Assembly (NCBI RefSeq): GCF_003255815.1
Contig: NC_037673.1
Coordinates: 91,615,384-91,679,383 of the forward strand
Reading direction: 5' to 3'
DNA length: 64,000 nucleotides
Origin: Theropithecus gelada
Lineage: Eukaryota; Chordata; Mammalia; Primates; Cercopithecidae
The notes under the pieces are model-generated. The model saw nothing but the letters and a program-made list of their open reading frames with translations, searched no databases and was not told where the DNA came from. Both the position numbers and the translations under genes were made by a program. Positions 33,349-45,075 of the stretch are shown in pieces (position 1 is the stretch's first letter; every line of letters begins with the position of its first letter).

Positions 33349-36300
33349 CTTCTTTTTTCTTCAACTTTCATTTTAAGTTCAAGGGTACATGTGCAGGATG
33401 TGCAGTTTTGTTATATAGGTAAATTTGTTCCACGGTGGTTTGCTGCACAGATCATCCCATCACCTAGGTATTAAGCCCAGCATTCATTAGCTGTTCTTCC
33501 TGATGCTCTCCCCCACATCACCCCAACAGGCCCCAGTGTGTGTCATTGCTGCCCATGTGTCCATGTGTTCTCATCATTCACCTCCCACTTATAAGTGAGA
33601 ACATGTGACGTTTGGTTTTCCCTTCCTGTGTTAGTTTGCTGAGGGTAATGGCTTCCAAATCCATCTATGTCCCTGCAAAGGACATGATCTCATTCTTTTT
33701 TTATGGCTGAATAGTATTCCATGGTGTATATGTACCACATTTTCTTTATCCATTCTGTCGTTGATGGCCTTTTAGGTTGATTCCATGCCTTTGCTATTGT
33801 GAATAGTGTTGCAGTGAACATATGCATGCGTGTGTCTTTATAACAGAATGATATATATTCTTTTGGATATATACCCAGTAATGGGATTGCTAGGTCAAAT
33901 GATATTTCTGCCTCTGGGTTTTTGAGGAATCACCACACTGTCTTCCACAATAGCTGAATTAATTTACACCTCCACCAACAGCGTAACAGCATTCCTTTTT
34001 CTTCACAACCTCACCAGCATCTGTTGTTTTTTGACTTTTTAATAATCGCCATGCTGACTGGCATGAGATAGTATCTCACTGTGGTTTGATTTGTATTTCT
34101 CTATCAGTGATGTTGAGCTTTTTCCATATTATTATTGGCTACATGTATGTCTGCTTTTGAGAAGTTTCTGTTCATGTCCTTTGCTCAATTTTTTTTTTTT
34201 TTTTTTTTTTTTGAGATGGAGTCTCGCTCTGTCACCCAGGCTGGAGTGCAGTGGCTTGATCTCAGCTCACTGCAAGCTCCGCCTCCCGGGTTCATGCCAT
34301 TATCCTGCCTCAGCCTCCCCAGTAGCTGGGACTATAGGCGCCCGCCACCACACCCGGCTAATTTTTTTATATTTTTAGTAGAGATGGGGTTTCACTGTGT
34401 TAGCCAGGATGGTCTCGATCTCCTGACCTCGTGATCCGCCCGTCTCGGCCTCCCAAAGTGCTGGGATTACAGGCATGAGCCACCGCGCCCGGCCTACCTT
34501 TGCTCACTTTTTAATGGGGTTGTTTCTTTCTTGTAAATTTGTTTAAGTTCCTTGTAGACTCTGGATATTAGACCTTTGTTAGAGGAATACATTGCAAAAA
34601 TTTTATCTTATTCTGTAGGTTGTCTGTTCACTCTGATGATAGTTTATTTTGCTGTGCAGAAGCTCTTTAGTTTACTTGTATCCCATTTGTCAATTTTTGC
34701 TTTTGTTTCAATTGCTTTTGGTGTTTTGTTACGAAATCTTTGTCCATGCCTGAATGATATTGCCTAGATTTTCTTCAACGGTTATTATAGTTTGGGTTTT
34801 ACATTGAAGTCTTTAATTCATCTTGAGTTAATTTTTGTATATGGCATAAGAAAGGGGCCCAGTTTCAATTTTCTGCATATGGCTAGCCAGCACTCTTAGC
34901 ACCATTTATTAAATAGGGAATCCTTTCTCCATTGCGTGTTTCTGTCAAGCTTGTTGAACATCACATGGTTGTAGGTGTGTGGTCTTATTTCTGAGTTCTC
35001 TATTCTGTTCAATTGGTCTATGTGTCTGTTCTTGTACCAGGCCCATGCTGTTTTGGTTACTGCACCCTTGTAGTATAGTTTGAAGTTGGGTAGCATGATT
35101 CCTCCAGATTTGTTCTTTTTGCTTAGGATTGTCTTGGCTATTTGGACTCTTTTTCAGTTCCATATAAATTTTTAATTTTTTTCTAGTTCTGTGAAGAATG
35201 CTAATGGTAGTTTAAAGGGAATTTTATTGAATATATAAATTACTTGAAGCAGTATGGCCATTTTCAACATATTGATTCCTCCTATTCATGAGCATGAAAT
35301 GTTTCTTCATTTGTTTATGTCCTCTCTGATTTCTTTGCACAATGGTTTATAGTTATCCTTTAAAAGGTCCTTCACTTTCCATGTTAGCTGTATTCATAGA
35401 CATTTTATTCCTTTTGTAGCAATTGTGAATGGGAGTTCATTCATGATTTGGCTTTCTGCTTGCCTGTTGGTGTATAGGAATGTTAGTGATTTTTGCACAC
35501 TGACTTTATATTCTGAGATTTTGAAGTTGCTTATCAGCTTAAGAAGCTTTTAGGCTGAGACAATGGAGTTTTCTAGATATAGGATCATGTCATCTGCAAA
35601 CAAAGATAATTTGACTTCCTCTCTTCCTATTTGAATACCCCTCATTTCTTTCTCTTGCCTGATTGTCCTGGCCAGAACTTCCAATACTGTGTAGGATAGG
35701 AGTGGTGAGAGAGGGCATCCTTGTCTTGTGCCAGTTTTCAAGGGGAATGCTTCCAGTTTTTGCACATTCAGTATGATATTGGCTGTGGGTTTGTCGTATA
35801 TGGCTCATTATTTTGAGGTATGTTCCTTCAATACCTACTTTATTGAGAGTTTTTAACATGAAGAGATGTTGAATTTTATTAAAAGCTTTTTCTGCATCTA
35901 TTGAGATAATTATGTGGTTTTTGACTTTAGTTCCGTTTATATGATGAGTCACATTTATTGATTCGTGTTTGTTTTGAACCAATCTTGCATCCTGAGGACG
36001 AAGCCTACTTGATCATAAGCTTTTTGATGTGCTGTTACATTTGGTTTGCCAGTATTTTGGTGAGGATTTTTGCATTGATGTTCATCAAGGATATTGGCCT
36101 GAAGCTTTCTTTTTTTGTTGTATCTCTGCCATGTTTTGGTATCAGGATGGTGCTGGCTTTATAGAATGAGTTAGGGAGGAGTCCCTCCTTTTCAATTATT
36201 TGGAATAGTATCAGTAGAAGTGGTACCAGCTCTTATTTGTACATCTGGTAGAATTCAGCTGTGAATCCATCTGGTCCTGGGCTTCGTTTGGTTGATAGGA

Positions 36301-36926
36301 TATTTATTACCACCTCAATTTCAGAACTCGTTATTGCTCTGTTCAGGGACTCAATTTCTTCCTGTTTCAGTCTTGGGAAGCTGTATGTGTCCAGGAATTT
36401 ATTCATTTCTTCTAGATTTTCTAGTTTATGTGCATAGAAATGCTTATAGTATTTTCTAATAGTTGTTTGTATTTCTTTGGGATCAGTGATAATATCCCCC
36501 TTAACATTTCTTGTTGTGTTTATTTGATTGTTCTCTCTTGTCTTCTTTATTAGTCTAGCTAGAAGTCTATTCTATTAATTTTCTTTTTTTTTTTAAAGCT
36601 CTGGATTTGTTGATTTTTGAAGGGTTTTTCGTGTCTCTGTCTCCTTCGGTTCAACTCTGATCTTGGTTATTATCTTCTATAGCTTTGGGGTTTGTTTTCT
36701 CTTGGTTCTCTAGTTCTTTTAGTTGTGATGTTAGGTTGTTAACTTGAGATCTTTCTAGCTTTTTGATGTGGGCATTTAGTGCGATAAATTTTCCTCTTAA
36801 TACTGCTTTAGCTGTGTCCCTGGGATTCCAGTACATTGTCTTTTTGGTGTCATTAGTTTCAAAGAACTTCTTGTTTTCTACCTTAATATCATTGTTTACC
36901 CAAGAGTCATTCAGTAGCAGGAACAA
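33349..36926 (-). mobile_element. Primate L1 (L1PB/L1PA-like), 5'-truncated, antisense, split by an AluY
   Basis: The minus strand carries the L1 3' UTR (GGGTACATGTGCAGGATGTG, ATAGTATTCCATGGTGTATA), ORF2 and a 5' truncation near the start of the ORF2 reverse transcriptase half at 36926 (GTTTACCCAAGAGTCATTC). Decayed ORF2 pieces are readable. At 35550-35765 a frame retains TRQGCPLSPLL and the reverse transcriptase catalytic motif FADDMILYLEN; at 35590-35982 IISIDAEKAFNKIQ is visible. Many stops and frameshifts make it inactive. An AluY sits at 34188-34494. The element landed inside an L2 3' end. Confidence 0.95.
34188..34494 (-). mobile_element. AluY, full length, antisense, with target-site duplication
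   Basis: A T-tail, GAGATGGAGTCTCGCTCTGT through to GAGCCACCGCGCCCGGCC. CCTTTGCTCA is repeated at 34178-34187 and 34497-34506. It interrupts the L1 ORF2. Open frames at 34091-34434 are Alu read-through. Confidence 0.95.
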
Positions 36927-36929
36927 CCC

Positions 36930-37045
36930 TCTCTGGCTCAGTGGTTTGTAAGCTCCCTGAGAGAAGGACTGTGACTTATCTTTGTATTTCCCCTAGTGCC
37001 TTGCACAAAGTGGGCACTCAGAAATTTTTGTTGAAGTAAAAATTT
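36930..37045 (+). mobile_element. L2 LINE 3' end, right part
   Basis: TTTGTAAGCTCCCTGAGAGA, GACTGTGACTTATCTTTGTA and TAGTGCCTTGCACAAAGTGG match the L2 terminal module and continue the fragment at 32740-32893. Confidence 0.85.
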
Positions 37046-39943
37046 GTTGAAGCAAAAACAACTACCTAAGTGTTATGTTTTAGCTCTTCAAGTCCCAGTG
37101 AGAGAATAGAGCTTTCTTGACTGACTGTGGTGATGGTAGAATGACTACCTGTGAGCAGTACCATCTTTACTGAGCTGTGGGAACCTTAGCAGCTTAGTTA
37201 AGCTGAGAACAAATACTTGCCTAGGATTCTGGGAGGGGACTTCACATGCCTTTGTAGTTACCCAAGGGATGGCATCACCTTTGGTCAGCCCACTCAGTGA
37301 GCCACTCACCCACCTGGGACTGCCATATTCTCCCACAAAACCTGGCTCTGGGTCCTATTATTTCATTCCATCATTCATTACTTGCTATCTATATAGGTCT
37401 AAGCCTTTATATTACACAAAATGATGCTAACCTGAAGAGAGATTGAGACACTAAATACAAAACCATCTATAGAAAGATTATATTATAGGAAGATTATAGA
37501 CAGATTATCTTTAAAAATATTTAGTAGAATATACTGTTTTCTGTCCTTTTTGCAAATCTCATTCTTCTGAGTTAAAATTATTTTTAATTTTTTCAAATGG
37601 ATCTTTCCATAAATTTGGTAATATGTTTATATTGTTATTTCTTGATTAGTCTGCTTTAAATATGATTGATGATTTTCTTCTCTAAATGTTGTGGATTTAA
37701 CCTGTTGAAACACTACTCAACTTTTTTCCCATTCCTTCTCCCAATGTTTGATATTATGTTATTAATTTTAGTTTTTCTTTGTTTTTGGTTGTGACTTTTT
37801 CTATGTCTGTGATAACTGTATATCCCATTTCTTGTTTCCTCAACTTTAGATACATCTGTTGAGTGAATACCGTGTAAGATGGTAATAATAAAACCTGTAA
37901 TAATAAAACCTGTATCTTTTCCTCCCCCCTTTAATATCCACTAGCTATACCTTTTCTTTCACATTTTACATTTTATTCTGAAAATGTTATTAAATTTTCT
38001 GTAATTGATTTTTAAAGCCAATGAAGTTTGTTTTTTACTTTCAGAGCTGTATAAGTATTGAGTACTGTGGAGTTGAATAAAGTTCTAGATTACACTTTAT
38101 AACGTTGATGAACAGTGTGTTTATCATCAAAGTCAAATACGTTGTCTTTTATTACAGTTCTTAAAAGGTGTATCACATTTTGATTGCTTCATGTTTAGAA
38201 CTTATGTTTTTATACACTAAATTTTAATTGTAGATTTTAATTGCCATTTCTTTTTCTTGTTGAGAGAAGAAACATAGCTTCTTCACACTATCACTGAAAT
38301 GTTTCAGATTTGTGCTCATTTTCTCAGTTAAAGACTCAGTATGTTTTATCAACAATCTTCTCAGAGCCTGCTGATTTTCTATTTTAATTTGGATGTTGCT
38401 TCTATGTCTGCTCTGAACCATTACCCTGGGATTTCTTTTTATTTTCTTTTTGGATTTGTTCCACTGTTTGCTATATCCCACATCTTCATCTTTCTTGGTT
38501 TTCGCCTTTACTTTGTTGAAGTATGTTTGCAAGTAATTTCATCAGAGAGGATTTTGTGAGGAGGAGGGCTAGGTGGATAATGGTCCTTTTTCTTTGTTCC
38601 TGAAAATGATTTTGCTTGTCCTCACATTTGATTGTTATTTGGCTGGGGATATACTTCCTGGTTCAAAATCCTTTCCCCTCAGAGCACTGATGATATTGCT
38701 CCAGTGCCCTCTTGTCTTTATTCCTCAATACATGTCTAAATATCAGTTCCTTTAAATTCATCCTGTTGAGCAAATATTCAGTGGCCTTTTCAATTTGATA
38801 GCTTATGTCTTCCTTTAGCTTTGAGACATTTTCTTCCTTTTTTCAAAAAAGTAATTTACTTTCCTCTATTTTCTCTGTTTGCTTTCTGGGACCCCAATTG
38901 GTTGAGCATTGAACTTTGTGGATTGATATTTTATGACTCTTATCTTCTCTGTCATCTGTTTCATCTTTTTGTGTTTCCATTCCATGTTCTGAGACACTTT
39001 TTATTTTACTGCTTTTCTGTAAAATTTTTATTTTTGCATCGGAAAAAAACTTTTAACAGCTACATTTTGTTGTGCTCTATCACATTTTTATAGATTCATG
39101 TTTTTGTTTTTAACATTATTTGAAAACTCACAAGGAGTCAAATTAGAATTTTTTTAAAAGTTTCCTCCCATTCTTGCATGTTTACTATATTCTCCTGGGT
39201 CAACTGCTCTTGTTTTTATCTTGATCTTTCTCTTTAATGCTACTGGTATTCCTCATATGTCTGGTAGTCCTTGCTTATCAGTTCTTGTTTTAGAATAAAT
39301 GTTTAGATTGATCATTCCAAGTTGGGGGTATCATTTTTCTTGGCTGCTTCATAGGCAGTTTTTTTCTCCAGGTTGCTCTGCCCTGAATTGAAGATTCTTT
39401 GTATGCAGGAAGGACTTAGTATGCAGGATTTGCACTGGGGGATTGAGGGGCGGCCAGGATGGGACTGGGGAACCAGGGCTCTCACTAGTAGCCTGTACTT
39501 TTTTCAGGCTGCTCATTCAGTATCTTTAGGTGCCCGCGCTGGTTTTATCCTGCAAAGTGAATGCTGGGCTTCCTTTTATTCTGCATCAGAAGTCCTGGGG
39601 TGTGTTGAGTGTGTGTGAGTGGGGAAGGCAGATCAGAAAGTGTAGGTTCTTTAATGAAGGACATTCAGTGACACCCTGTCTTCACTCTCCCCGACTCTGC
39701 CTGGCCCCTCTGTGCCAAGAACCTTCCACAGAGTTCCCACTGGGGAATTAGGCACCCTCTTTGCTGTGACCCCTTCTGCTGTCTCTGCTGCAGCCTCCCA
39801 TACTCCATTTCACATGTCCGCAGGATTCTATCTGCATGCTGTTCCTTGGTATTTGTTGATTCATCTCTCTTCTTCTTTTTGCTGTTAAGACCTCATTCCC
39901 TTTTGAATTTCTTTATTGTCTTTTTGTGGCAACCTGTGTCCTC
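37046..39943. other. Long stretch without a firmly recognised element
   Basis: A 15-bp perfect tandem repeat (AATAATAAAACCTGT) lies at 37884-37898 and 37899-37913. At 38224-38532 the minus strand has a 102-codon Lys/Ser-rich frame (MQTYFNKVKAKTKKDEDVG..), and antisense sequence up to about 38800 reads like a further broken frame (YIPSQITIKCED). This may be a very old LINE relative such as HAL1, or a decayed retrocopy. 39370-39790 is GC-richer and unassigned. Confidence 0.4.
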
Positions 39944-39956
39944 AGCTCACCATCTT

Positions 39957-40392
39957 TTAAAATTTATTTTTGGCAGTGTAATCCTTCACAGGTTTATTGT
40001 TTTAATTCTTAATTTTTAAATAATTTCAACTCTTTTTTAGATTCAGGAGTTACATGTGCAGGTTTGTTATGTGAGTATATCACATGATGCCGAGGTTTGG
40101 GTACAGATGATCCTATCACCCAGGTACTGAGCTTGGTATCTAGTAGTTTTTCAACCCTTGTCCCTTCCTTGTCTCTTCCTTCCTCTCTCATCTAGCAGTC
40201 CCCAGTATCTATTGTTGCCATCTTTATGTCAATGAGTACCCAACATTGAGCTCCCACGTATAAATGACAATATGTGGTATTTGGTTTTCCGTTCCTGTAT
40301 TAATTCACTTAGGATAATGGCCTCTAGCTGCAACCATGTTGTGCAAATGATATGATTTCATTCTTTTTATATGACTGAACAGTAGTCCATGG
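39957..40392 (-). mobile_element. Short 5'-truncated primate L1 with exact target-site duplication and a possible 3' transduction
   Basis: AGCTCACCATCTT occurs at 39944-39956 and 40393-40405. Between them, 40015-40392 is the antisense L1 3' end (GTTACATGTGCAGGTTTGTT, GAGCTCCCACGTATAAATG, GAACAGTAGTCCATGG). The ~60 bases at 39957-40015, between the TSD and the L1 3' end, do not look like L1 or a clean poly(A). In the element's sense they hold two AATAAA motifs and an A-rich end, consistent with downstream genomic sequence carried along by read-through. Confidence 0.85.
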
Positions 40393-40610
40393 AGCTCACC
40401 ATCTTGAACTGGAACTCCTTTCCCATACTTGTGCTGTGGGATGCTGGCTCCCAGTTTGCTGAGTACTTTAGCAAGTGCTAAAGGAAATGATTTTTGGCAA
40501 AGAAGAATGGTACTCTACAAGACTGTAAGAAATTGTACCTTCTGTATCTCAGCATAAGCAGAAAAACTACCATGGCCTGAGGCACTTTTGACTGTATGTC
40601 CCAATATTAA

Positions 40611-40850
40611 CAGACACTTGAAGTTACTTATATGCCAGGCATTGTTCTAAGTACTTTACATATATTAATTCATTCAGTCCTAACAATAACAGTAAAAGGA
40701 AAGTCCTATAATTGTCCCCATTTTACAGTTGAGTAAAAACATAAGTGACTTGCCTAAAAGGTTACATGACTCCATAAGTAAAATAGCAAGATTCAGATTT
40801 CATCTCCAGAGACTTAGCTTTTAGCCTCTCTGCTACATTGCCTCCCATAA
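40611..40850 (-). mobile_element. MIR SINE, near full length, antisense
   Basis: TATGCCAGGCATTGTTCTAA, GTACTTTACATATATTAATT, CCCCATTTTACAGTTGAG and AAGTGACTTGCCTAAAAGG are the antisense MIR consensus in order. Confidence 0.93.
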
Positions 40851-40910
40851 TTATGTCATTAGAAAATAAACTGTGAGGATATAATAAAGAGGGAGTATCA
40901 AATAATAGCT

Positions 40911-41164
40911 GAGACGGAGTCTCGCTCTGTCGCCAGGCTCATTGCAAACTCTGCCTCCCAGGTTCAAGTGATTCTCCTGCCTCAGTCTCCTGAGTAGCTG
41001 GGACTACAGGTGCATGCCACCACACCCAGCTAATTTTTGTATTTTTAGTAGAGACGGGGTTTCACCATGTTGGCCAGGATGGTCTCAATCTCTTGACCTC
41101 ATGATCTGCCCACCTCGGCCTCCCGAAGTGCTGGGGTTACAGGTGTGTGCCACTGGGCCCAGCC
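40911..41164 (-). mobile_element. Alu without poly(A) tail and with an internal deletion, antisense
   Basis: GAGACGGAGTCTCGCTCTGT follows AATAATAGCT directly, with no T-run. About 30 bases of the GGAGTGCAGTGG..GGCTCACTGC region are missing (reads GCCAGGCTCATTGCAAACTC). It ends GCCACTGGGCCCAGCC. AGCTGA is found at both edges. Confidence 0.92.
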
Positions 41165-41689
41165 AGCTGATGGAATAAAAAAAACATAAAGATATTTTAA
41201 GAAAAGCCAAAAAAAATGTAATTTCATGGTGACAAGAACAGCTGAATTATGAAATTCTGGCTACATAATTAAAAATATTTTCAATGGAACAAAAAATGGG
41301 AAAGTGGTTAAAGAACCCAGCATATTTTTGCTACAAGTTGTCTGATAAGGCTGGAGGGCCTTTACATAAATTATAGATGAGAAAACATATAACTAAGGAG
41401 AATATAAGGGAATAGAATGAGAATTTCAAAAGAGTTAAAGTCAAGGATTAGCTGAGGCTCACAAAAACCACTAGAGACACCAGCAGCAATTTTTATAGCT
41501 ATTTTCAGAACAATAGATAGATGAAAATTATAGGTCCAATGCTTGAGAATGATGGTATCATGTGAAAAGAAAACATTGCACTTCTGCTTTTCCTGTCTAT
41601 ACCAAGAATGATTGTTAAGCTGACAACATGGAAAGATTAATGCATTAAGATGTCATTACAGCCATGATAAGAGAAGGTTAACAATAAGT
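41165..41689. other. A-rich unique sequence
   Basis: Possibly part of the same old LINE as the next entry, but not recognisable. Confidence 0.4.
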
Positions 41690-42195
41690 TAAATGTTTTA
41701 GATGAATTCAAACTTCTAGGCCCAGACAAATCACATTTTAGGAATAAACAATCTCATTGGGATGAACATAGAACTGTCATATCCTTTTGAGAAATTTTAT
41801 AGAACGGGAAAAATTCAAAAGAATGGAGAAAGGTACATATGACCCCCAATTTTCTTTTTCTTTTCTTTTTTTTTTTTTTTGAGATGGAGTCTTGCATTGT
41901 TCCCAGGCTGGAGTGCAGTGGCATGATCTTGGCTCACTGCGAGCTCCGCCTCCTGGGTTTATGCTATTCTCCTGCCTCAGCCTCCCAAGTAGCTGGGACT
42001 GCAGGCTCCCGCCACCACACCCGGCTAATTTTTTGTGTTTTTTAGTAGAGACGCGGTTTCACCGTGTTGGCCAGGATGGTCTTGCTCTCCTGACCTCGTG
42101 ATCCTCCCACCTCGGCCTCCCACAGTGCTGGGATTAACAGGTGTGAGCCACCGCACCTGGCCATATGACCCCAATTTTCAAAAGGAAGGATATGA
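41690..42195 (+). mobile_element. L3/CR1-like LINE reverse transcriptase fragment, split by an Alu (tentative)
   Basis: Outside the Alu, GATGAATTCAAACTTCTAGG, CCCAGACAAATCACATTTTA, GAGAAATTTTATAGAACGGG, GAATGGAGAAAGG and CCCCAATTTTCAAAAGGAAG follow the order of a widespread CR1/L3 RT segment whose translation is of the type 'W(R/K)KA..TPIFKKG'. The match is by memory of the pattern and is old and diverged. Confidence 0.45.
41855..42162 (-). mobile_element. AluY-like, full length, antisense, with long target-site duplication
   Basis: A T-rich tail, GAGATGGAGTCTTGCATTGT to GAGCCACCGCACCTGGCC. ATATGACC(C)CCAATTTTC is present at 41837-41854 and 42163-42179, one copy with an extra C. Open frames at 41839-42101 are Alu read-through. 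Confidence 0.95.
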
Positions 42196-42224
42196 TAGGT
42201 TGCATTAAATGCTTAAAATATTTG

Positions 42225-42610
42225 CTACTTTTTTCTGCAGGCACCTTTCAGTGTGGCCTCTTTGTATGAGATGATTATACTTCCTACCCCATCAATGTCA
42301 GACTTGGCCATGTGTCTTGCTGGGGCCAATGGAATGTGAGGAGTGACAGTCCAAGCAAGAGCTACTTCCAAACAAAACCCTTAAGAACCACTGTGTTTCT
42401 GCCATCTCTCTTCTTCCTCTGCCACAAGACCAGTGGCATATTCCAGATAGGGGCTACTTCCTCAGCCTGGGGTCTGGAATGAATATGACATCAATTAGAG
42501 CAGCACAATGGATATAAATCACAATGAGAAATACATGTTTGTCATAAGCCCCTGAGACTTTTAGGGTTGTTTATTAACATAGCACATGTTGTAGCCTATT
42601 GTAACTCTTA
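42225..42610 (+). mobile_element. MLT1 LTR (ERVL-MaLR), sense
   Basis: Motifs appear in consensus order: GGCCATGTGTCTTGCTGGG, CCAATGGAATGTGAGGAGTG, CTGCCACAAGACCAGTGGCA, ATTCCAGATAGGGGCTAC, CCTCAGCCTGGGGTCTGGA, AAGCCCCTGAGACTTTTAGG and GTTTATTAACATAGCAC. It is a solitary old LTR with no internal viral sequence alongside. Confidence 0.85.
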
Positions 42611-43869
42611 TAGGAGGTAAATAGTAGATAAATTACTAACTAGTAATCTTAATGTTGATTTCCAGTAAATAAAAATTAATATGTGTTTAATTAGAAAATT
42701 TGAGAGCTTGTGGAAAAATTTTTATTGTCAATATAGTCTAAGCATATGTCAAAGTACCATTTTTCCTTTCCCTTTTTTTTTTTTTTGTTTCTGATAGCAT
42801 TCTTAGAGGTCTGCGGAATGTTACAGATGCAGTGAAGTGTGTTTTAAATGATGTATTTGAAAAAAATGCTCCATATTATCTTTTTATGTAAATTAATGTA
42901 TATTTACTATGATATCATGCAGTATTTATTGTGATCATTTGTATTACATCCTGCTGGGAACCGTAGAGATTTTAAATACAATACGGATGAGAATATAGGT
43001 AGGGGATTTCATAGCTGGATGAACAAGATACTGAGAGAGAAAACTTTAGGAAATAATCCTTTTGTTTTAACCTGTTGAAAAATACATTATCAATTATTTG
43101 AATGGCAGCACTGATGTTATATTTTTCGAGTTTACATATGATCCGTTACATAAGATACTCTCTGGAAAAGAGATTCAATGTGTTGTATGGCAAAATTCAA
43201 AATGACTATGATCTCTCGAAAAGATACTAAAATCAATTTGATATAATTTGTAACTTGAGGTTGTATAACTTGAATAAATGTGTAACTTGATGTTGTATTT
43301 TTAAATAACAGTGGGATTGGAAGAAGGAGATCTGCTTGTTGGAATTCAGGTGAAGCTAGATCATTTGGATTGGTCCAAACATCAAAATAACATCAGCATG
43401 CTGTTGCTTCTGTAAAAGTGAAAGTGATCTTAAGCTATATTAATAGATGTTTGCATCCAGATGAAGGGATTGTTATGTATTATTATCTATTAGTATTATG
43501 TCCAGTTCTGGATACTACTTTTTAACAGAAATATCGATAAAACCCAAGGGTGTTGGAGACAACGTATTGGAGTCATTAATTTTTTAGGCAGAAAGAGGAA
43601 AAGTAGAGTTGAGCAGGTTGACCAATCATATCAAAGCCTAAAGCAAAGGACACCTGGCCCAAGAAGAGAAAGACTAAAAGAGGAGCAGAGGATAAGAATT
43701 GCAGATATGCCCATACCTAAAAGAAAGCATGCTAAACATTTATAGATCGAGATCTCCTTGGCTGCTTGAATACGCCTGACTAGATTCCTGCTCTTTGAAC
43801 CCTGTTCCCTGATGACATTAAGTTATACATACATAGAAGAGACATACTGAGTAAATGCACATCAGGAAA
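42611..43869. other. AT-rich unique sequence
   Basis: A T-run lies near 42773-42786. A short imperfect repeat, GGTTGTATAACTTGA..TGTAACTTGATGTTGTA, lies near 43250-43300. No gene seen. Confidence 0.5.
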
Positions 43870-43874
43870 GTACT

Positions 43875-44055
43875 TTCCAAACCTGCATAATCATTGGAAT
43901 CATTGAGGAGCTTTTAAAAATGCAGATGCTGAGACTCACCTCAGACCTACTGAACCATCATTTCTGGTGATGGGCGCTGGGAATCTGCATATTCTTAAAA
44001 CAGGCGATTTTAATGATTTAAGATTCTAATAATTTGTGAGCCACGGTATCTTATG
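43875..44055 (+). mobile_element. MER5A (hAT-Charlie)
   Basis: AGGAGCTTTTAAAAATGCAG, CTCACCTCAGACCTACTGAA, GGGCGCTGGGAATCTGCAT and TTGTGAGCCACGG follow the MER5A consensus in sense orientation. Confidence 0.8.
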
Positions 44056-44949
44056 ATGTGATGGGTGTTGAAGAAGCAAAGGTAGAATTAGAGAACATTG
44101 GAATATCAGCGAAGGAAACACAGCTAGGGCACTGGTTCCCAGATTTCAGTCTTCAAGGATAAGTACAATTCTAAAAGAAATAGAAGTTCATCAACATAGG
44201 ATTGCTGATTTTTTATTATAACAAACCTAGCAAACTATCTTTTATCCTTATAGTTTCATTTTTTTAAAATTAAATTTAAAAAGGGACTGGAGCAGGACAT
44301 GATATAGAAAGTACAGTCTTTTAGATTGAATAAACTTAGCCATATTATTCTTATTTATTATTCTCATTTCACCATGGACTGGTGACAATTTCCTCACATT
44401 GTGGCATCATTTGGCATATCAGCATTTGAGGGCTACGGTGTTGGGTACATGCCGCTCCATTACTGTGCAGGGCCAAGTGGCCCATAAACTGGTTTAGGGA
44501 CCTAGTTCTGGTAATGGTGGAGAGGAAAGCCTTAGAAAGAGTACATGGATAGTGCAGTAAGATACAGACATACTTTGGATGATAAAAGATTTGTGAGCAA
44601 TTGTGGAAACCAATTGTTTAGCTGTAGAGGAAAAGACTTGTGGGGAACCTGAACGCTATATTAAGACATGAAAGGCTTTCATACATAATAATCCTTGTTA
44701 TGCCAGAGGGCAGAACTAGACCTATTCGAAGAAGTTGCTGGCAGACCCATTTCAGTTTAATATAAGCAAAAGCTTTCGACAATCAGATTTTTCCAATAAA
44801 GGTTAACAAACTAGACAGAGATGTGATTACCCTCCTCTGGAAGAGCCCAACGCACTTCTGAGTCACAATTCATTGGGAATGCAGATGAAGGGATTCTGGA
44901 GTGAGTTGGAGGTTGGAATAAAATCACTGTTTTCTAACCTTGGCAAGGC
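44056..44949. other. Unique sequence, nothing recognised
   Basis: No repeat or coding signal recognised. Confidence 0.5.
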
Positions 44950-45075
44950 TTAATAAGACTTTGGAAGCCTTTTAAACGAATACTGATTCCTGAACCTCAG
45001 ATCTGTAGGAACAGAATCTCCATGGACAGGGCTGAGAAATCTTTTTGTCCAGTGAGCTACCAGGAAATTCTGTTA
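44950..45075 (+). mobile_element. MER5A fragment (weaker)
   Basis: ACTGATTCCTGAACCTCAGA and GGAACAGAATCTCCATGGAC resemble the centre of MER5A (GATTCC..CCTCAGACCTACTGAATCAGAATCTC). The ends are not recognisable. Confidence 0.55.

Noticed and set aside
35550..35982. Open frames with reverse transcriptase motifs
   Set aside because: They are remnants of the 5'-truncated antisense L1 and not a separate gene. Stops and frameshifts break ORF2 throughout.
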